From positions 1-39,473 of the forward strand of contig JAUNGV010000023.1 in assembly GCA_030524225.1 (NCBI GenBank): 39,473 nucleotides of DNA, written 5' to 3'. Shown here piece by piece: positions 1 through 8,072 of the stretch. The notes under the pieces were generated by a model. That model made no database searches. It was not told where the DNA came from and worked only from the letters and a program-made list of their open reading frames with translations. The position numbers and the translations under genes were made by a program. Source of the stretch: Eubacteriales bacterium (GTDB taxonomy: Bacteria > Bacillota > Clostridia > Lachnospirales > Lachnospiraceae). How positions within the stretch are numbered: position 1 is the first letter of the stretch; each line of letters begins with the position of its first letter.

Positions 1-392
1 TTCACTTTGTCTGATCATTCACTTTTCTGATTTCTGATGATTTGATTCTCTGATGATCCGCTTTTTCCTCTTCACCTCTTCGCCTTTTATTTGTCTCCTC
101 GGCGTTTTCCATCTGTTCGCCCCGGTGCTCTCTCAGCATAGACCTCTTATGTCAACGTCCGGTAAACGGATTCGTTTATCTTTTGTTTATCTTTCCATGA
201 TATGATGGCAGTGTCATAAGGTTGGAACGCAGTCGGAAATCCGGCGCATACCGCCATGAGCGGCTCGCAGGAAGTGTATGATCATGTTATAATCTGAAGA
301 AATTCAACTACTGTCTGAGAGCTGTCTGATCAGATTGTTACAATTGATCTGTTTTTATTTGTGTGATTTATTACAGAAAGGAAACTTCCAAG
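1..392. other. Non-coding region upstream of the two-component system
   Basis: No convincing gene is seen here. The first 60 bases are a low-complexity stretch in which TCTGAT and TGATGAT recur. A tandem direct repeat and a -10-like hexamer lie at 174-206 (separate entry). A second possible -10, TATAAT at 288-293, has no good -35. The SD for the regulator, AAAGGA, lies near 377-382. The region probably holds the promoter and a leader of 100-180 nt. Confidence 0.5.
174..206 (+). promoter_or_regulatory. Candidate response-regulator operator and promoter
   Basis: GTTTATCTTTT (174-184) is followed directly by GTTTATCTTTC (185-195), an 11-bp direct repeat with 10 of 11 bases equal. A TATGAT hexamer follows at 201-206. 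OmpR/PhoB regulators typically bind tandem direct repeats of about 11 bp that replace a weak -35, and no good -35 is seen here. The site would fit autoregulation by the downstream regulator. This is inference from spacing only. Confidence 0.45.
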
Positions 393-1082
393 ATGTTCAA
401 AATACTGGTTGCCGAGGACGACCCCAGCACAAACCGGCTGTTCTGCGCGATCCTGCGCCGCGCCGGATATGAACCGGTTTCCGCCGCAGACGGCGAGGAG
501 GCTCTGCAGAAACTGGAGGAGCATCAGATTGATCTGCTGCTCTGTGATGTCATGATGCCCAAATTAGACGGTTTTGCCTTGACACGCGCGATCCGCGACG
601 GCGGCAGCCTCCTTCCCATCCTGATGGTCACCGCCAAAGCCCTGCCGGAGGACAGACGCCGCGGATTTCTGGTCGGCACTGACGACTACATCACGAAACC
701 GGTGGACAAAGAGGAGATGATCCTGCGCATCCGGGCTCTGCTCCGACGCGCCCGGATTGTGGATGAGAGACGGATCACCATAGGCGACGCAGTGCTGGAA
801 TACGACACCCACACCGTACGCCGCGGCCATGAAGTGATGACTCTGCCGCCCAAAGAATTCCAGCTGCTCTATAAACTGCTCGCCTATCCGGAACGCACCT
901 TTACCCGCCTTCAGCTGCTCGATGAGATCTGGGGCATGAATTCCGAGAGCGACGAGCGCACGGTCAATGTTCATATCAATCGTCTGCGCAGCCGTTTTTA
1001 CGACTGGCCGGAATTTGAAATCCAGACGGTGCGGGGCCTCGGCTACCGCGCTCTCAGAAAGGCGGATCCCGATGCGCAATAA
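393..1082 (+). CDS. OmpR/PhoB-family DNA-binding response regulator
   Basis: This is a 229-residue regulator. The receiver domain (about 1-115) has the acidic pair D9/D10, phospho-acceptor D52 in the CDVMMPKLDG stretch, T80 and K102. A winged-helix DNA-binding domain follows (about 130-225), ending in the usual VRGLGYR motif. The ATG at 393 is preferred over a GTG at 363: it follows AAAGGA at a good distance and gives the normal family N-terminus. The sensor kinase gene starts inside its last codons (11-bp overlap), so the pair is translationally coupled. The signal and targets are unknown. Domain organisation resembles cell-envelope regulators of Firmicutes, but no closer assignment is possible. 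Confidence 0.93.
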   Translation: MFKILVAEDDPSTNRLFCAILRRAGYEPVSAADGEEALQKLEEHQIDLLLCDVMMPKLDGFALTRAIRDGGSLLPILMVTAKALPEDRRRGFLVGTDDYITKPVDKEEMILRIRALLRRARIVDERRITIGDAVLEYDTHTVRRGHEVMTLPPKEFQLLYKLLAYPERTFTRLQLLDEIWGMNSESDERTVNVHINRLRSRFYDWPEFEIQTVRGLGYRALRKADPDAQ

Positions 1083-2157
1083 ACTCAAATACGGTCTTTT
1101 TACCGTCAATATGACCTTTCTGCTCACGCTGAATCTCTTTTTCATTATCGCGCTCGTACTGCTTGTAATCGCACTGACCGGCTGGCTGGCGATATGGGCC
1201 GGCTGGCTCGATATGTCTCAGCTGCTGACGCCGGAAAACGTGATGGTAGCGATTTATGCGACGGCAATTCTGATCGGCATCAGCGTCGTCGTCATGATTC
1301 AGAAGGTGATTCTGGATCCGATGCGTTCCATGGTGCAGGCCATGCAGCGGCTCCAGTCAGGGGATTTCACCGTCCGTATGAACTGCAGGGGATGGATGCG
1401 GCCTCTGGAACTGCGGGAATTCACCGACGCCTTTAACGCATCAGCCGGGGAACTGGGAAACACCGAGCTGCTGCGCAGGGACTTCATCAATAATTTTTCC
1501 CATGAGTTCAAGACGCCGATCACCTCTCTGGGCGGCTTCGCCGATCTCCTCCTCGAGGACAACGAAATGCCGGAGGCGGAACGCAGGGAATATCTGGAAA
1601 TCATCAGCAGCGAGAGTCACCGTCTGGCCTCGCTGGCAAGCAGCGTGCTGGCCCTGTCACGCCTGGAAGCGCAGACAATCCTGACCGACGCCGCTCTGTT
1701 CCCTCTCGCCGAACAGCTGCGCCAGAGCGTCATGATGATCGAACAGAAATGGGCGCGCAAAAAAAACGCCGTCCTGACGGCACAGCTGCCGGAGGACGAC
1801 GAATATGACTATTATGGAAATGAGGCGCTGCTCAAAGAGGTATGGGTCAATCTCCTCGACAACGCCGTTAAATTTTCACCGGACGACGGGGCGGTGAACG
1901 TGACGATTCACCGCGAAAAGGACGCCATCACCGTCACTGTGACGGACCACGGCCCCGGCATGGATGAAGCGATTGCCGCCCGCATTTTTGAGCAGTTCTA
2001 TCAGGGTGACACCAGCCACAAAACCGAAGGTAACGGCCTCGGTCTGGCGATGGTCCAGAAGATCGTATCCCTGCACGGCGGAACCGTCACCGTAGACAGC
2101 AGCCCCGGTCACGGCAGCGCGTTTACCGTACGGCTTCCGCAGCGTTCCCCGGCCTAA
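1072..2157 (+). CDS. Sensor histidine kinase, HAMP type
   Basis: This is a 361-residue membrane kinase paired with the preceding regulator. Two hydrophobic segments (about 11-37 and 56-80) flank an outer loop of fewer than 20 residues, so it probably senses within the membrane or through a partner. HAMP follows at about 80-130. The HisKA helix carries H144 in FSHEFKTPI. The ATPase domain has an N box around N264 (NLLDNAVKF), G1 DHGPGM at 292-297 and G2 GNGLGL at 320-325. The ATG at 1072 overlaps the regulator's stop region. The stop codon lies in the loop of a GC-rich hairpin, and the last 35 bp overlap the convergent membrane-protein gene. Confidence 0.93.
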   Translation: MRNKLKYGLFTVNMTFLLTLNLFFIIALVLLVIALTGWLAIWAGWLDMSQLLTPENVMVAIYATAILIGISVVVMIQKVILDPMRSMVQAMQRLQSGDFTVRMNCRGWMRPLELREFTDAFNASAGELGNTELLRRDFINNFSHEFKTPITSLGGFADLLLEDNEMPEAERREYLEIISSESHRLASLASSVLALSRLEAQTILTDAALFPLAEQLRQSVMMIEQKWARKKNAVLTAQLPEDDEYDYYGNEALLKEVWVNLLDNAVKFSPDDGAVNVTIHREKDAITVTVTDHGPGMDEAIAARIFEQFYQGDTSHKTEGNGLGLAMVQKIVSLHGGTVTVDSSPGHGSAFTVRLPQRSPA

Positions 2158-3739
2158 GCCGGGGCCTCTTCCCCACTTCCCTGAGCGCCAGACAATACGC
2201 GGTATAAAATGGTGCAAATCCATACACCATATACCGGGAGAGACAGATAATCGTCACGGAAACGGTCGCTGTATTCATCAGAATCGCCGCCACCGCCACT
2301 GCCAGACAGGCAGCGGCAGTGGCAGTGGACGTCCTTTCCGCTTTTGCCGAAGAAAACGCCGCCGCATCACGCTTTCCCGCTTCCGCCGAAGAAAACGCCG
2401 CCGCCCCGCATTTTCCGCCTCCCGCCCGCCTCGACAACCGGATCACCAATACCGCAGCCGACACATACAGCAGCGCGGCGGCCACATTGACCGCGCCCTG
2501 CACCACCGCGATACTGCGAATCAACCCGTACCCGGCCAGCAGCAGATAGTCCCACAGCCACTGCCCCAGACACGCCGGAAAAACTCCCGCAATGATTCTG
2601 CCCGCCGTCTCGTCCGCCAGGAGATTCTGCTCGATGTAATCTGTCGTCACCGTCTCGTTGTACGTCTCGTAGAATACATTCTCCACCATCTCATATTTGA
2701 TGGTGTCATGCCACTGTTCGAAATACTCCGCCTGCTCCCGGATCGACTCCCCCGCATATTTATAATTGGCCCGGTTCTGGTCCGCCAGATCGTACATTTC
2801 ATAGAAAAACGCCCGCGCCTCCGGATCACTGATCCTCTCTCCATCCTCCCTGTCCGAAGCATAGAGAATATTCGCCAGCGTATTGACCGTCCCGTATGTG
2901 TTGTTGATAAAGCGGCCGTTAAAGACCAGATTATACGCCTTGACTGCGTACAGGCGGCCCGCAAGAACGAGAGCGACGATCCCGATCACCGCAGCAGACC
3001 GCAGGAAGAGCCGCAGCGTCAGCCGCAAATTTCTTCCCGTCTCCGCCGAACCTGCGCTCCCCGCGAGAGTCTCGCAATGCGCCAGTTTCCACGGTGACTC
3101 CGTATCCGCACCGGTTCTCCCCCTATCTGCCAGAGCGATGTTCCCAGCACGCGGCGCTTTCCGCATCCTTCTCCTGACATTCCAGATCACCAGTCCCGCC
3201 CAGAGCGCGAATGTCCAGAGCATCTGACTGCGCGTCAGTGAGAGCAGAAAAGCAAGGAAAAGAGAGAGGCAGGCCGCTCTTTGGAAGCTCCGCCCCTCTC
3301 CCCGTATCGCAAGTTCCCAGCACTCTGTCATAAAAAAAGTAAAGAGCGGCAGGCACAGCGCCTCGCTCATCACCGAGCCCGGAATAAAAATATGCAGCGA
3401 GGAGAAAAATCCCGTCGCCGCATAAGGCGCCAGTCCCAGCAGATACACCGCGCATTTCTCCCATGCGTGTAAGGAAAAATGCGCGGCCGTCCACTCCGCA
3501 AAGCGCCGGATACTGACCGCCGCCAGTACCCCCTGTATAATCCCCATCGCCGTCATCCACCCGTCTCCGAAGAGGCGGCGCAGCGCCGCCAGAAACAGCG
3601 GATAGAGAGGTTCCCGATGGATGTGCATTTTGATATACTGGTCGGAGTCGTCATAGACCCCCGGCTCCGTCAGGGCAAACACCGCCAGAAAGAAGGCCGT
3701 CAGCAGCAGGAGTGGGCACAGATTCTTTACTTTTCTCAT
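2123..3739 (-). CDS. Polytopic membrane protein, GT-C glycosyltransferase-like
   Basis: The product has about 538 residues and about ten hydrophobic segments. After the first segment an outer loop carries a DD pair followed by HREPLYPLFL. Acidic residues in that loop are typical of GT-C enzymes of the PMT/ArnT type, which transfer sugars from lipid-phosphate donors outside the membrane. The ATG at 3739 is chosen over a GTG at 3766 because GAGAGGA lies just upstream of it. Two oddities are visible: an internal duplication in a hydrophilic stretch near the C-terminus, and a 35-bp overlap with the convergent kinase gene. Substrate and role are unknown. It could be an uncharacterised O-antigen- or teichoic-acid-type transferase. 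Confidence 0.6.
   Translation of the reverse strand: MRKVKNLCPLLLLTAFFLAVFALTEPGVYDDSDQYIKMHIHREPLYPLFLAALRRLFGDGWMTAMGIIQGVLAAVSIRRFAEWTAAHFSLHAWEKCAVYLLGLAPYAATGFFSSLHIFIPGSVMSEALCLPLFTFFMTECWELAIRGEGRSFQRAACLSLFLAFLLSLTRSQMLWTFALWAGLVIWNVRRRMRKAPRAGNIALADRGRTGADTESPWKLAHCETLAGSAGSAETGRNLRLTLRLFLRSAAVIGIVALVLAGRLYAVKAYNLVFNGRFINNTYGTVNTLANILYASDREDGERISDPEARAFFYEMYDLADQNRANYKYAGESIREQAEYFEQWHDTIKYEMVENVFYETYNETVTTDYIEQNLLADETAGRIIAGVFPACLGQWLWDYLLLAGYGLIRSIAVVQGAVNVAAALLYVSAAVLVIRLSRRAGGGKCGAAAFSSAEAGKRDAAAFSSAKAERTSTATAAACLAVAVAAILMNTATVSVTIICLSRYMVYGFAPFYTAYCLALREVGKRPRLRPGNAAEAVR
2147..2164. terminator. GC-rich hairpin at the convergent gene ends
   Basis: CCCCGGC (2147-2153) and GCCGGGG (2158-2164) form a perfect 7-bp stem around the loop CTAA, which contains part of the kinase stop codon. 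No T-run follows on either strand, so it is not a canonical intrinsic terminator. It may serve as a weak bidirectional stop or block 3'-end decay. Confidence 0.4.
2346..2423 (-). repeat. Internal 39-bp tandem duplication inside the membrane-protein gene
   Basis: GCCGAAGAAAACGCCGCCGC occurs at 2346 and again at 2385, a period of 39 bp or 13 codons. The protein reads AAAFSSAEAGKRD followed by AAAFSSAKAERT. The duplicated stretch is low-complexity and lies between membrane segments, so copy number could vary without breaking the frame. Confidence 0.8.
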
Positions 3740-3852
3740 TCCATCCTCTCTTAGCCGGACTATCACTTCCGGCTCACTCCCGCCCTCTTTTTATATCATA
3801 GCGCACTCCCCTTCTTCCCGCAAACGATGTCACAGAAACTACACAAATATAT

Positions 3853-3918
3853 GTAACAGTTCCGCCCGCGCCATTCGCAACGCCGCGCTGCCGCGCTCTC
3901 CGCCTCTTCGCGGCTGCC
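3853..3918 (-). repeat. R2 structured repeat, copy a
   Basis: Read on the minus strand, this stretch starts just past the gtfA stop codon and matches the 80-nt repeats at 10621-10700 and 28987-29066. The shared core includes GGCAGCCGCGAAG and GCGAATGGCGCGGGC. This copy lacks the first part seen in the other two. It sits at the 3' end of the sugar operon, where it may act as a 3' stabiliser or terminator. No T-run is present. Confidence 0.75.
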
Positions 3919-3920
3919 TT

Positions 3921-5354
3921 TTACAGTTCCACCGTCTCCCCGTTGTGTGTGATCGTAAACTTCTTCGACTTAAAGTCAGCCTCGAGTACCGCCACATCGT
4001 CTCCGCAGCGTCTCTCGATCGTGAGCGCGTCGTCCGCGGTCTCCTTCATGGCAAAGCTGCCGTCGAAGGCCTTCGCCGTGTTCCGGAACTCCATCAGCTT
4101 GATGAGTTTCTGTACGACAGGGCGCTTCACCTCCTCGCCCACCTCTTCCTTCGTGTAATAGTGACGGTTGATGTTGCGACCGACCTTCGTCTCTTCGAGA
4201 AGTTTTAAGTCGTTCTTGCCGGCGAGCAGTCCGACATAATAGACCTGCGGAATGCCGGGCGCAAAGAACTGCACCGCCCGCGCCAGCAGATACGCGTCGT
4301 CGTCATCGCCCAGTGCAGAGAAGTAGGAGCAGTTAACCTGATAGATATCGAGGTTATTATACGCCTCCGAGCTGTAGATCTTCTTAACATTCGCCCCGTA
4401 CTGGAAAATATCCTCCTTCGTCTTCAGGATCTCTTCATCCGGCAGCAGATCCTTGACGTCCACCACGCCAATGCCGTCGTGCGTATCGAGGGTGGTGAAA
4501 CAGTTCTGCGGGCAGATCTCAAACCAGTGCTTCAGGTACTGCGTCTGTCCGTAATACAGGGCGTTGAGCAGCAGCATCGGCAGCGCGAAATCATAGACCG
4601 GGAAGCCCTCCTTCGCAATCTTCTGCTGCATCGTGTAATGCTCATGGATCTCCGGCAGAATCTCCACGTTCTTCGGCTTTAAGATGTCCTCCGCCTCGCG
4701 CAGCAGTTCCCACACGTCCGGCTCCACGAAAAAGCAAGTCGTATCCGCGCGCTTCGTCGCATACGCAAACGCATCCAGACGGATCAGAGCCGCTCCGTGC
4801 TGCGCCATTCTCTCGAGATTGTCCCGCAGGAATTTCTTCGCCGTCTCGCTCTTGCAGTTGATATCAATCTGTTCCTCGTCAAAGGTGCACCACACCTTCT
4901 CCTCGGTTCCGTCCGCAAAGTGCGCCATGACATACGGAGCCCGCGGTTTCCTCTTGTAGATCTTATCCACCTGTTCCTCGGTCGGCTCGCCGCCCTCCCA
5001 GAAATCCTTGTAGCGGATAAAGAGATCCTTCCACTCGGAATCCTCCTTTTTCGCAAGGAAATCCTGATAGTACGGGCTGTGCGCGGAAATATGGTTAATC
5101 ATATAATCGAACATCAGATAGAAATTCTCCGCGATTGCCTCCACGTCCTTCCAGTCCCCGAACGCCGGATCCACCTCCCGGTACTCCATCGGCGCAAATC
5201 CCCGGTCTCCCGACGACGGGAAGAAGGGCAGAATATGCACACCTCCGATCGCCTTGTCAAAATACGTCGTCAGGATCTCGTTCAGTTCTTTCAGGTTATG
5301 CCCCATCGAATCCGAATAGGTAATCAGCATGATTTTGTTTTCCAGATGTTTCAT
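3921..5354 (-). CDS. gtfA: Sucrose phosphorylase (GH13_18)
   Basis: This cytoplasmic enzyme of about 477 residues splits sucrose with phosphate into glucose 1-phosphate and fructose. The sequence follows the streptococcal GtfA pattern closely, including PFFPSSGDRGFAP near residue 43, IYKRKPRAPY near 132 and GRNINRHYY near the C-terminus. The probable nucleophile is D194 (IRLDAFAYATK), the acid/base E235 (EILPEIHEHY), and the stabiliser D293 (LDTHDGIG). The ATG at 5354 gives the standard N-terminus (ENKIMLITYSDS). It is the last gene of the lacI-controlled operon, behind GH31 and GH1. Sucrose 6'-phosphate phosphorylase is a less likely alternative, since import here is by ABC rather than PTS transport. 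Repeat R2-a follows the stop. Confidence 0.88.
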   Translation of the reverse strand: MKHLENKIMLITYSDSMGHNLKELNEILTTYFDKAIGGVHILPFFPSSGDRGFAPMEYREVDPAFGDWKDVEAIAENFYLMFDYMINHISAHSPYYQDFLAKKEDSEWKDLFIRYKDFWEGGEPTEEQVDKIYKRKPRAPYVMAHFADGTEEKVWCTFDEEQIDINCKSETAKKFLRDNLERMAQHGAALIRLDAFAYATKRADTTCFFVEPDVWELLREAEDILKPKNVEILPEIHEHYTMQQKIAKEGFPVYDFALPMLLLNALYYGQTQYLKHWFEICPQNCFTTLDTHDGIGVVDVKDLLPDEEILKTKEDIFQYGANVKKIYSSEAYNNLDIYQVNCSYFSALGDDDDAYLLARAVQFFAPGIPQVYYVGLLAGKNDLKLLEETKVGRNINRHYYTKEEVGEEVKRPVVQKLIKLMEFRNTAKAFDGSFAMKETADDALTIERRCGDDVAVLEADFKSKKFTITHNGETVEL

Positions 5355-5381
5355 CTCTTTCAGTCTCTCCCTTTCCGCCGC

Positions 5382-5475
5382 AGCCCGCCTGCGGCCTTGT
5401 TCTGTCTCCCCGCGGTCTGTCTGTCTCTCTGTTCGTATCACAGGCAGCCCATCCACAACCCTGTTCTGTCTTCCT
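5382..5475 (-). repeat. R3 degenerate repeats in the gtfA-GH31 spacer
   Basis: On the minus strand the motif AGACAGAACARGGCCG, with degenerate extensions, appears near 5387-5407 and again around 5459-5472, just past the GH31 stop codon. Two further copies lie in the spacer upstream of GH31 (7926-8050). Function is unknown. The spacer also carries the GtfA SD. Confidence 0.55.
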
Positions 5476-7903
5476 ACCGGCTGCCCGCGGCGATGATCTC
5501 CGCCGCCGCTCCGTAAATCTCCTCTTCCAGACCCACCGCTCTCATCTGTGTCAGCGCCGCCGCTTTATCCTGCGCCTGCAGATACGCCGCATAGGCGTTT
5601 TCCTTCGACGGATTGTCGGTCTGTGCCTGATTGAGCAGGGCGAACAGTCTCTCCTTCTCGTGATTGTCGTTTAAGGTCAGCGGCTCCGCGAATCCGATCC
5701 TGATCTCCTCTGTCACCGCTGTCTCCGGAAGGGAAATCCGCAGACAGCCCATCATGGACTCATAGGAAACCGAAACCTGCAGTTTCTCTCCACCCGACGT
5801 AACATGAGGAACATTCTCCCTCACTCCCATCAGACACACCGTATAGGAACGTGCCTGCGGAATCAGCGTGAGTTCTCCCTCCGCCGCCCGCAGCACGACT
5901 TCCGAGTGATCCCAGTCAAGCTCAAACCGCGTTCTGACGCAGACGTCGCTCCGGTAATCCTCGGAGGCGCCGTCGTCCTCATACAGGGTAAAGCTGCCGT
6001 TTGCTCCGCCGTACATCCGTATCTCAAGCGACGCCGGATTCTGCTCCGGCGCTCTGCCGAAGATCTCCTGCGTCATCGGCACGATGCCGCCTGCTCTGAC
6101 CAGAACCGGAATCGAGGCGAGGGGACGGTACAGATCCATGCAGCGTCCTCCCTGATACCGCAGTCCGGTAAAGAAGTCATGCCAGATTCCCTCCGGAATC
6201 CAGACCTGTGTTTTGCCCATATGCACGGATGCAATCAGATCCGTCGTGATCGGCGCGGCAATCATCTCGCTGCCGAAGAAATACTGGTTCGGATGGCCGT
6301 CCCAGATATAAACTCGCGCCGGATATGCGCCCGGCTCTTCCGGATACCGGTAGTACATCGGCTCCACAATCGGTTCGCCTTCCTCGTAGGCGCGCCGGTT
6401 CATCGTGTAGAGATACGGAATCAGACGATGGCGCAGCCGCAGGAATTCATCCACCGCTTCTCTCGCCTCCGGTCTGTAATTCCATGGCTCTTTGCCGCTG
6501 AATTCACACTTGGAGCTGTGCAGGCGCATAATCGGGGAAAAGACGCCCAGCTGCACCCAGCGCACCTGCATCGTATCCGATTTCTCTCCCAGCATGTGAC
6601 CGCCGATGTCATGACTCCACCATCCGTATCCGATGTTGGAAGCCGTCGCTGTAAAATACGGCTGGAACTGCAGCGAATCCCACGAGATCACGGAATCCCC
6701 GGAGAATCCGATCGGATAGCGGTGCGATCCCGGCCCCGCATAGCGGGAGAATGTCATCGGACGGTCTCCCTTCCGGCCGCTGTCGAGGAAATGATAATGA
6801 TTCAGCATCCAGAGCGGATCCAGATGCGGGATTCTCGTATGCGTTCCCTGCTGCCAGTCGATCCACCAGAAATCCACGCCTTCCTCCTCCAGCGGATGGA
6901 GAAGCTTCTCGAAATACGCCCTGATAAACCGGCAGTTTGTGACATCAAACGGAACCGTCTCTCCCGTCTCCGGATCAATCCCCATCGCCCGCGCCACTTC
7001 CGGATACGCCTCCTCATAAGCGCGCACACCGCTCGCCGGATGAATGTTGAGCGTCGTTTTCATGCCGCGCTCATGGAGCCATTCCAGAAATGCCTTCGGA
7101 TCAGGAAAGAGTTCTCTGTTCCATGTATAGCCCGTCCAGCCGTCCCCGTATTTCGGATCAATATTGACCAGATGCCAGTCCATGTCGATGACTGCGACGG
7201 AGAAGGGAACCTTCTCCTCATCGAACCGCTTCATCAGTTCCTGATAGCTTTCCTGCGTGTACTCGTAGTACCGGCTCCACCAGTTGCCGAGGGCGTAGCG
7301 CGGAAGCATGGGCGTGCGCCCGGTCAGTCTGTAGTAATCGCGGAGCGCTCCTCTGTAATCATGTGCGTAGGCAAAGAGATAGAAATCCTCTTCCTCCTGT
7401 CTCGGCGCAATCCATCCGTCCTGCGTCAGCGCGATCGTCTCCGAATCGTCGAGCACCGCGAATCCATCCGTCGCCAGAATACCGTCCGAGAGCTCCACCG
7501 CTCCGTCCGCCTCATCCAGCGTGCGCGCCGTTCCTTTCAGGTTCTTGCTCTTCCTTCCATAAAACCATTCCGGATCGCACTCCCTCGGCGCTCCTTTTAA
7601 CTTCGCCGACAGTCCCGCCGTGGAGAATTTCTGTTCATCGTATCTCAGAATCAGAGCGTCTGTCTCAAGCTCCAGAGCATACTCCGTGCGGCGCACGGTA
7701 TAGGAAACCTCTCCCAGATCCCGGAACCACACGATCTGCGTCGCTCTGTCCTCAAACTGCCCGCTCTCACTGTACTCAAACCGAAACAGCCGATCCGTCA
7801 GAACCGTAATGCGGTACTTCTCCCCCTGCACCACATTCCCGGAGTGCGGGAGCGGGTGCATTTCATAAGTGCTTCTTCCTTCTGTCTCTGCCATACTTCC
7901 CAT
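5474..7903 (-). CDS. GH31 family alpha-glucosidase-type glycoside hydrolase
   Basis: This intracellular enzyme has about 809 residues and no signal peptide. It has the GH31 layout: N-terminal beta-sandwich (about 1-195), (beta/alpha)8 barrel (about 200-570) and C-terminal beta domains. The likely nucleophile is D349 in WWIDWQQG. The likely acid/base is D403 in GFSGDS. The DWQQG form differs from the common WxDMNE motif, so substrate cannot be set by motif alone. Alpha-glucosidase on imported oligosaccharides is the best guess, with alpha-xylosidase or a transglucosylase as alternatives. Two possible ATGs lie nine bases apart (7903 and 7894). The last dozen codons resemble non-coding sequence at 8000-8050 (R3). 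Confidence 0.82.
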   Translation of the reverse strand: MGSMAETEGRSTYEMHPLPHSGNVVQGEKYRITVLTDRLFRFEYSESGQFEDRATQIVWFRDLGEVSYTVRRTEYALELETDALILRYDEQKFSTAGLSAKLKGAPRECDPEWFYGRKSKNLKGTARTLDEADGAVELSDGILATDGFAVLDDSETIALTQDGWIAPRQEEEDFYLFAYAHDYRGALRDYYRLTGRTPMLPRYALGNWWSRYYEYTQESYQELMKRFDEEKVPFSVAVIDMDWHLVNIDPKYGDGWTGYTWNRELFPDPKAFLEWLHERGMKTTLNIHPASGVRAYEEAYPEVARAMGIDPETGETVPFDVTNCRFIRAYFEKLLHPLEEEGVDFWWIDWQQGTHTRIPHLDPLWMLNHYHFLDSGRKGDRPMTFSRYAGPGSHRYPIGFSGDSVISWDSLQFQPYFTATASNIGYGWWSHDIGGHMLGEKSDTMQVRWVQLGVFSPIMRLHSSKCEFSGKEPWNYRPEAREAVDEFLRLRHRLIPYLYTMNRRAYEEGEPIVEPMYYRYPEEPGAYPARVYIWDGHPNQYFFGSEMIAAPITTDLIASVHMGKTQVWIPEGIWHDFFTGLRYQGGRCMDLYRPLASIPVLVRAGGIVPMTQEIFGRAPEQNPASLEIRMYGGANGSFTLYEDDGASEDYRSDVCVRTRFELDWDHSEVVLRAAEGELTLIPQARSYTVCLMGVRENVPHVTSGGEKLQVSVSYESMMGCLRISLPETAVTEEIRIGFAEPLTLNDNHEKERLFALLNQAQTDNPSKENAYAAYLQAQDKAAALTQMRAVGLEEEIYGAAAEIIAAGSR

Positions 7904-7925
7904 TTTCCTTTCTGTCTGTCACAGT

Positions 7926-8050
7926 CCGGCTGCGGCTCTATTCTGCTTCTCCGGCGGCTTGTCTTCGTCTCACCGGCAACCCGGCTACGGCCCTGTTCTG
8001 TCTTCCGACTGCCCTCGGCGATAATCTCCGCCGCTCATCTGTATCGCCGC
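7926..8050 (-). repeat. R3 repeats in the GH31-GH1 spacer, including a copy of the GH31 3' end
   Basis: The stretch from about 8000 to 8040, read on the minus strand, would encode AAEIIAEGSR, nearly the C-terminal AAEIIAAGSR of GH31. It continues into GGAAGACAGAACAGGG just as the GH31 3' flank does. A weaker copy lies at 7926-7951. This is either an interspersed repeat that supplied the GH31 tail, or a remnant of a duplicated GH31 3' end. Confidence 0.55.
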
Positions 8051-8072
8051 CGGTCCGCTCCCTGATTTTCCC

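Noticed and set aside
2-112. Small minus-strand frame of about 36 codons
   Set aside because: It starts with an ATG but is Lys/Glu/Arg low-complexity with no homology pattern, and overlaps the TCTGAT-rich repeat.
5804-7600. Open frame of 598 codons on the plus strand opposite GH31
   Set aside because: It mirrors the GH31 gene, has no SD and a composition dominated by Arg, His and Ile, as expected for the complement of a GC-rich gene. No family motif is seen.
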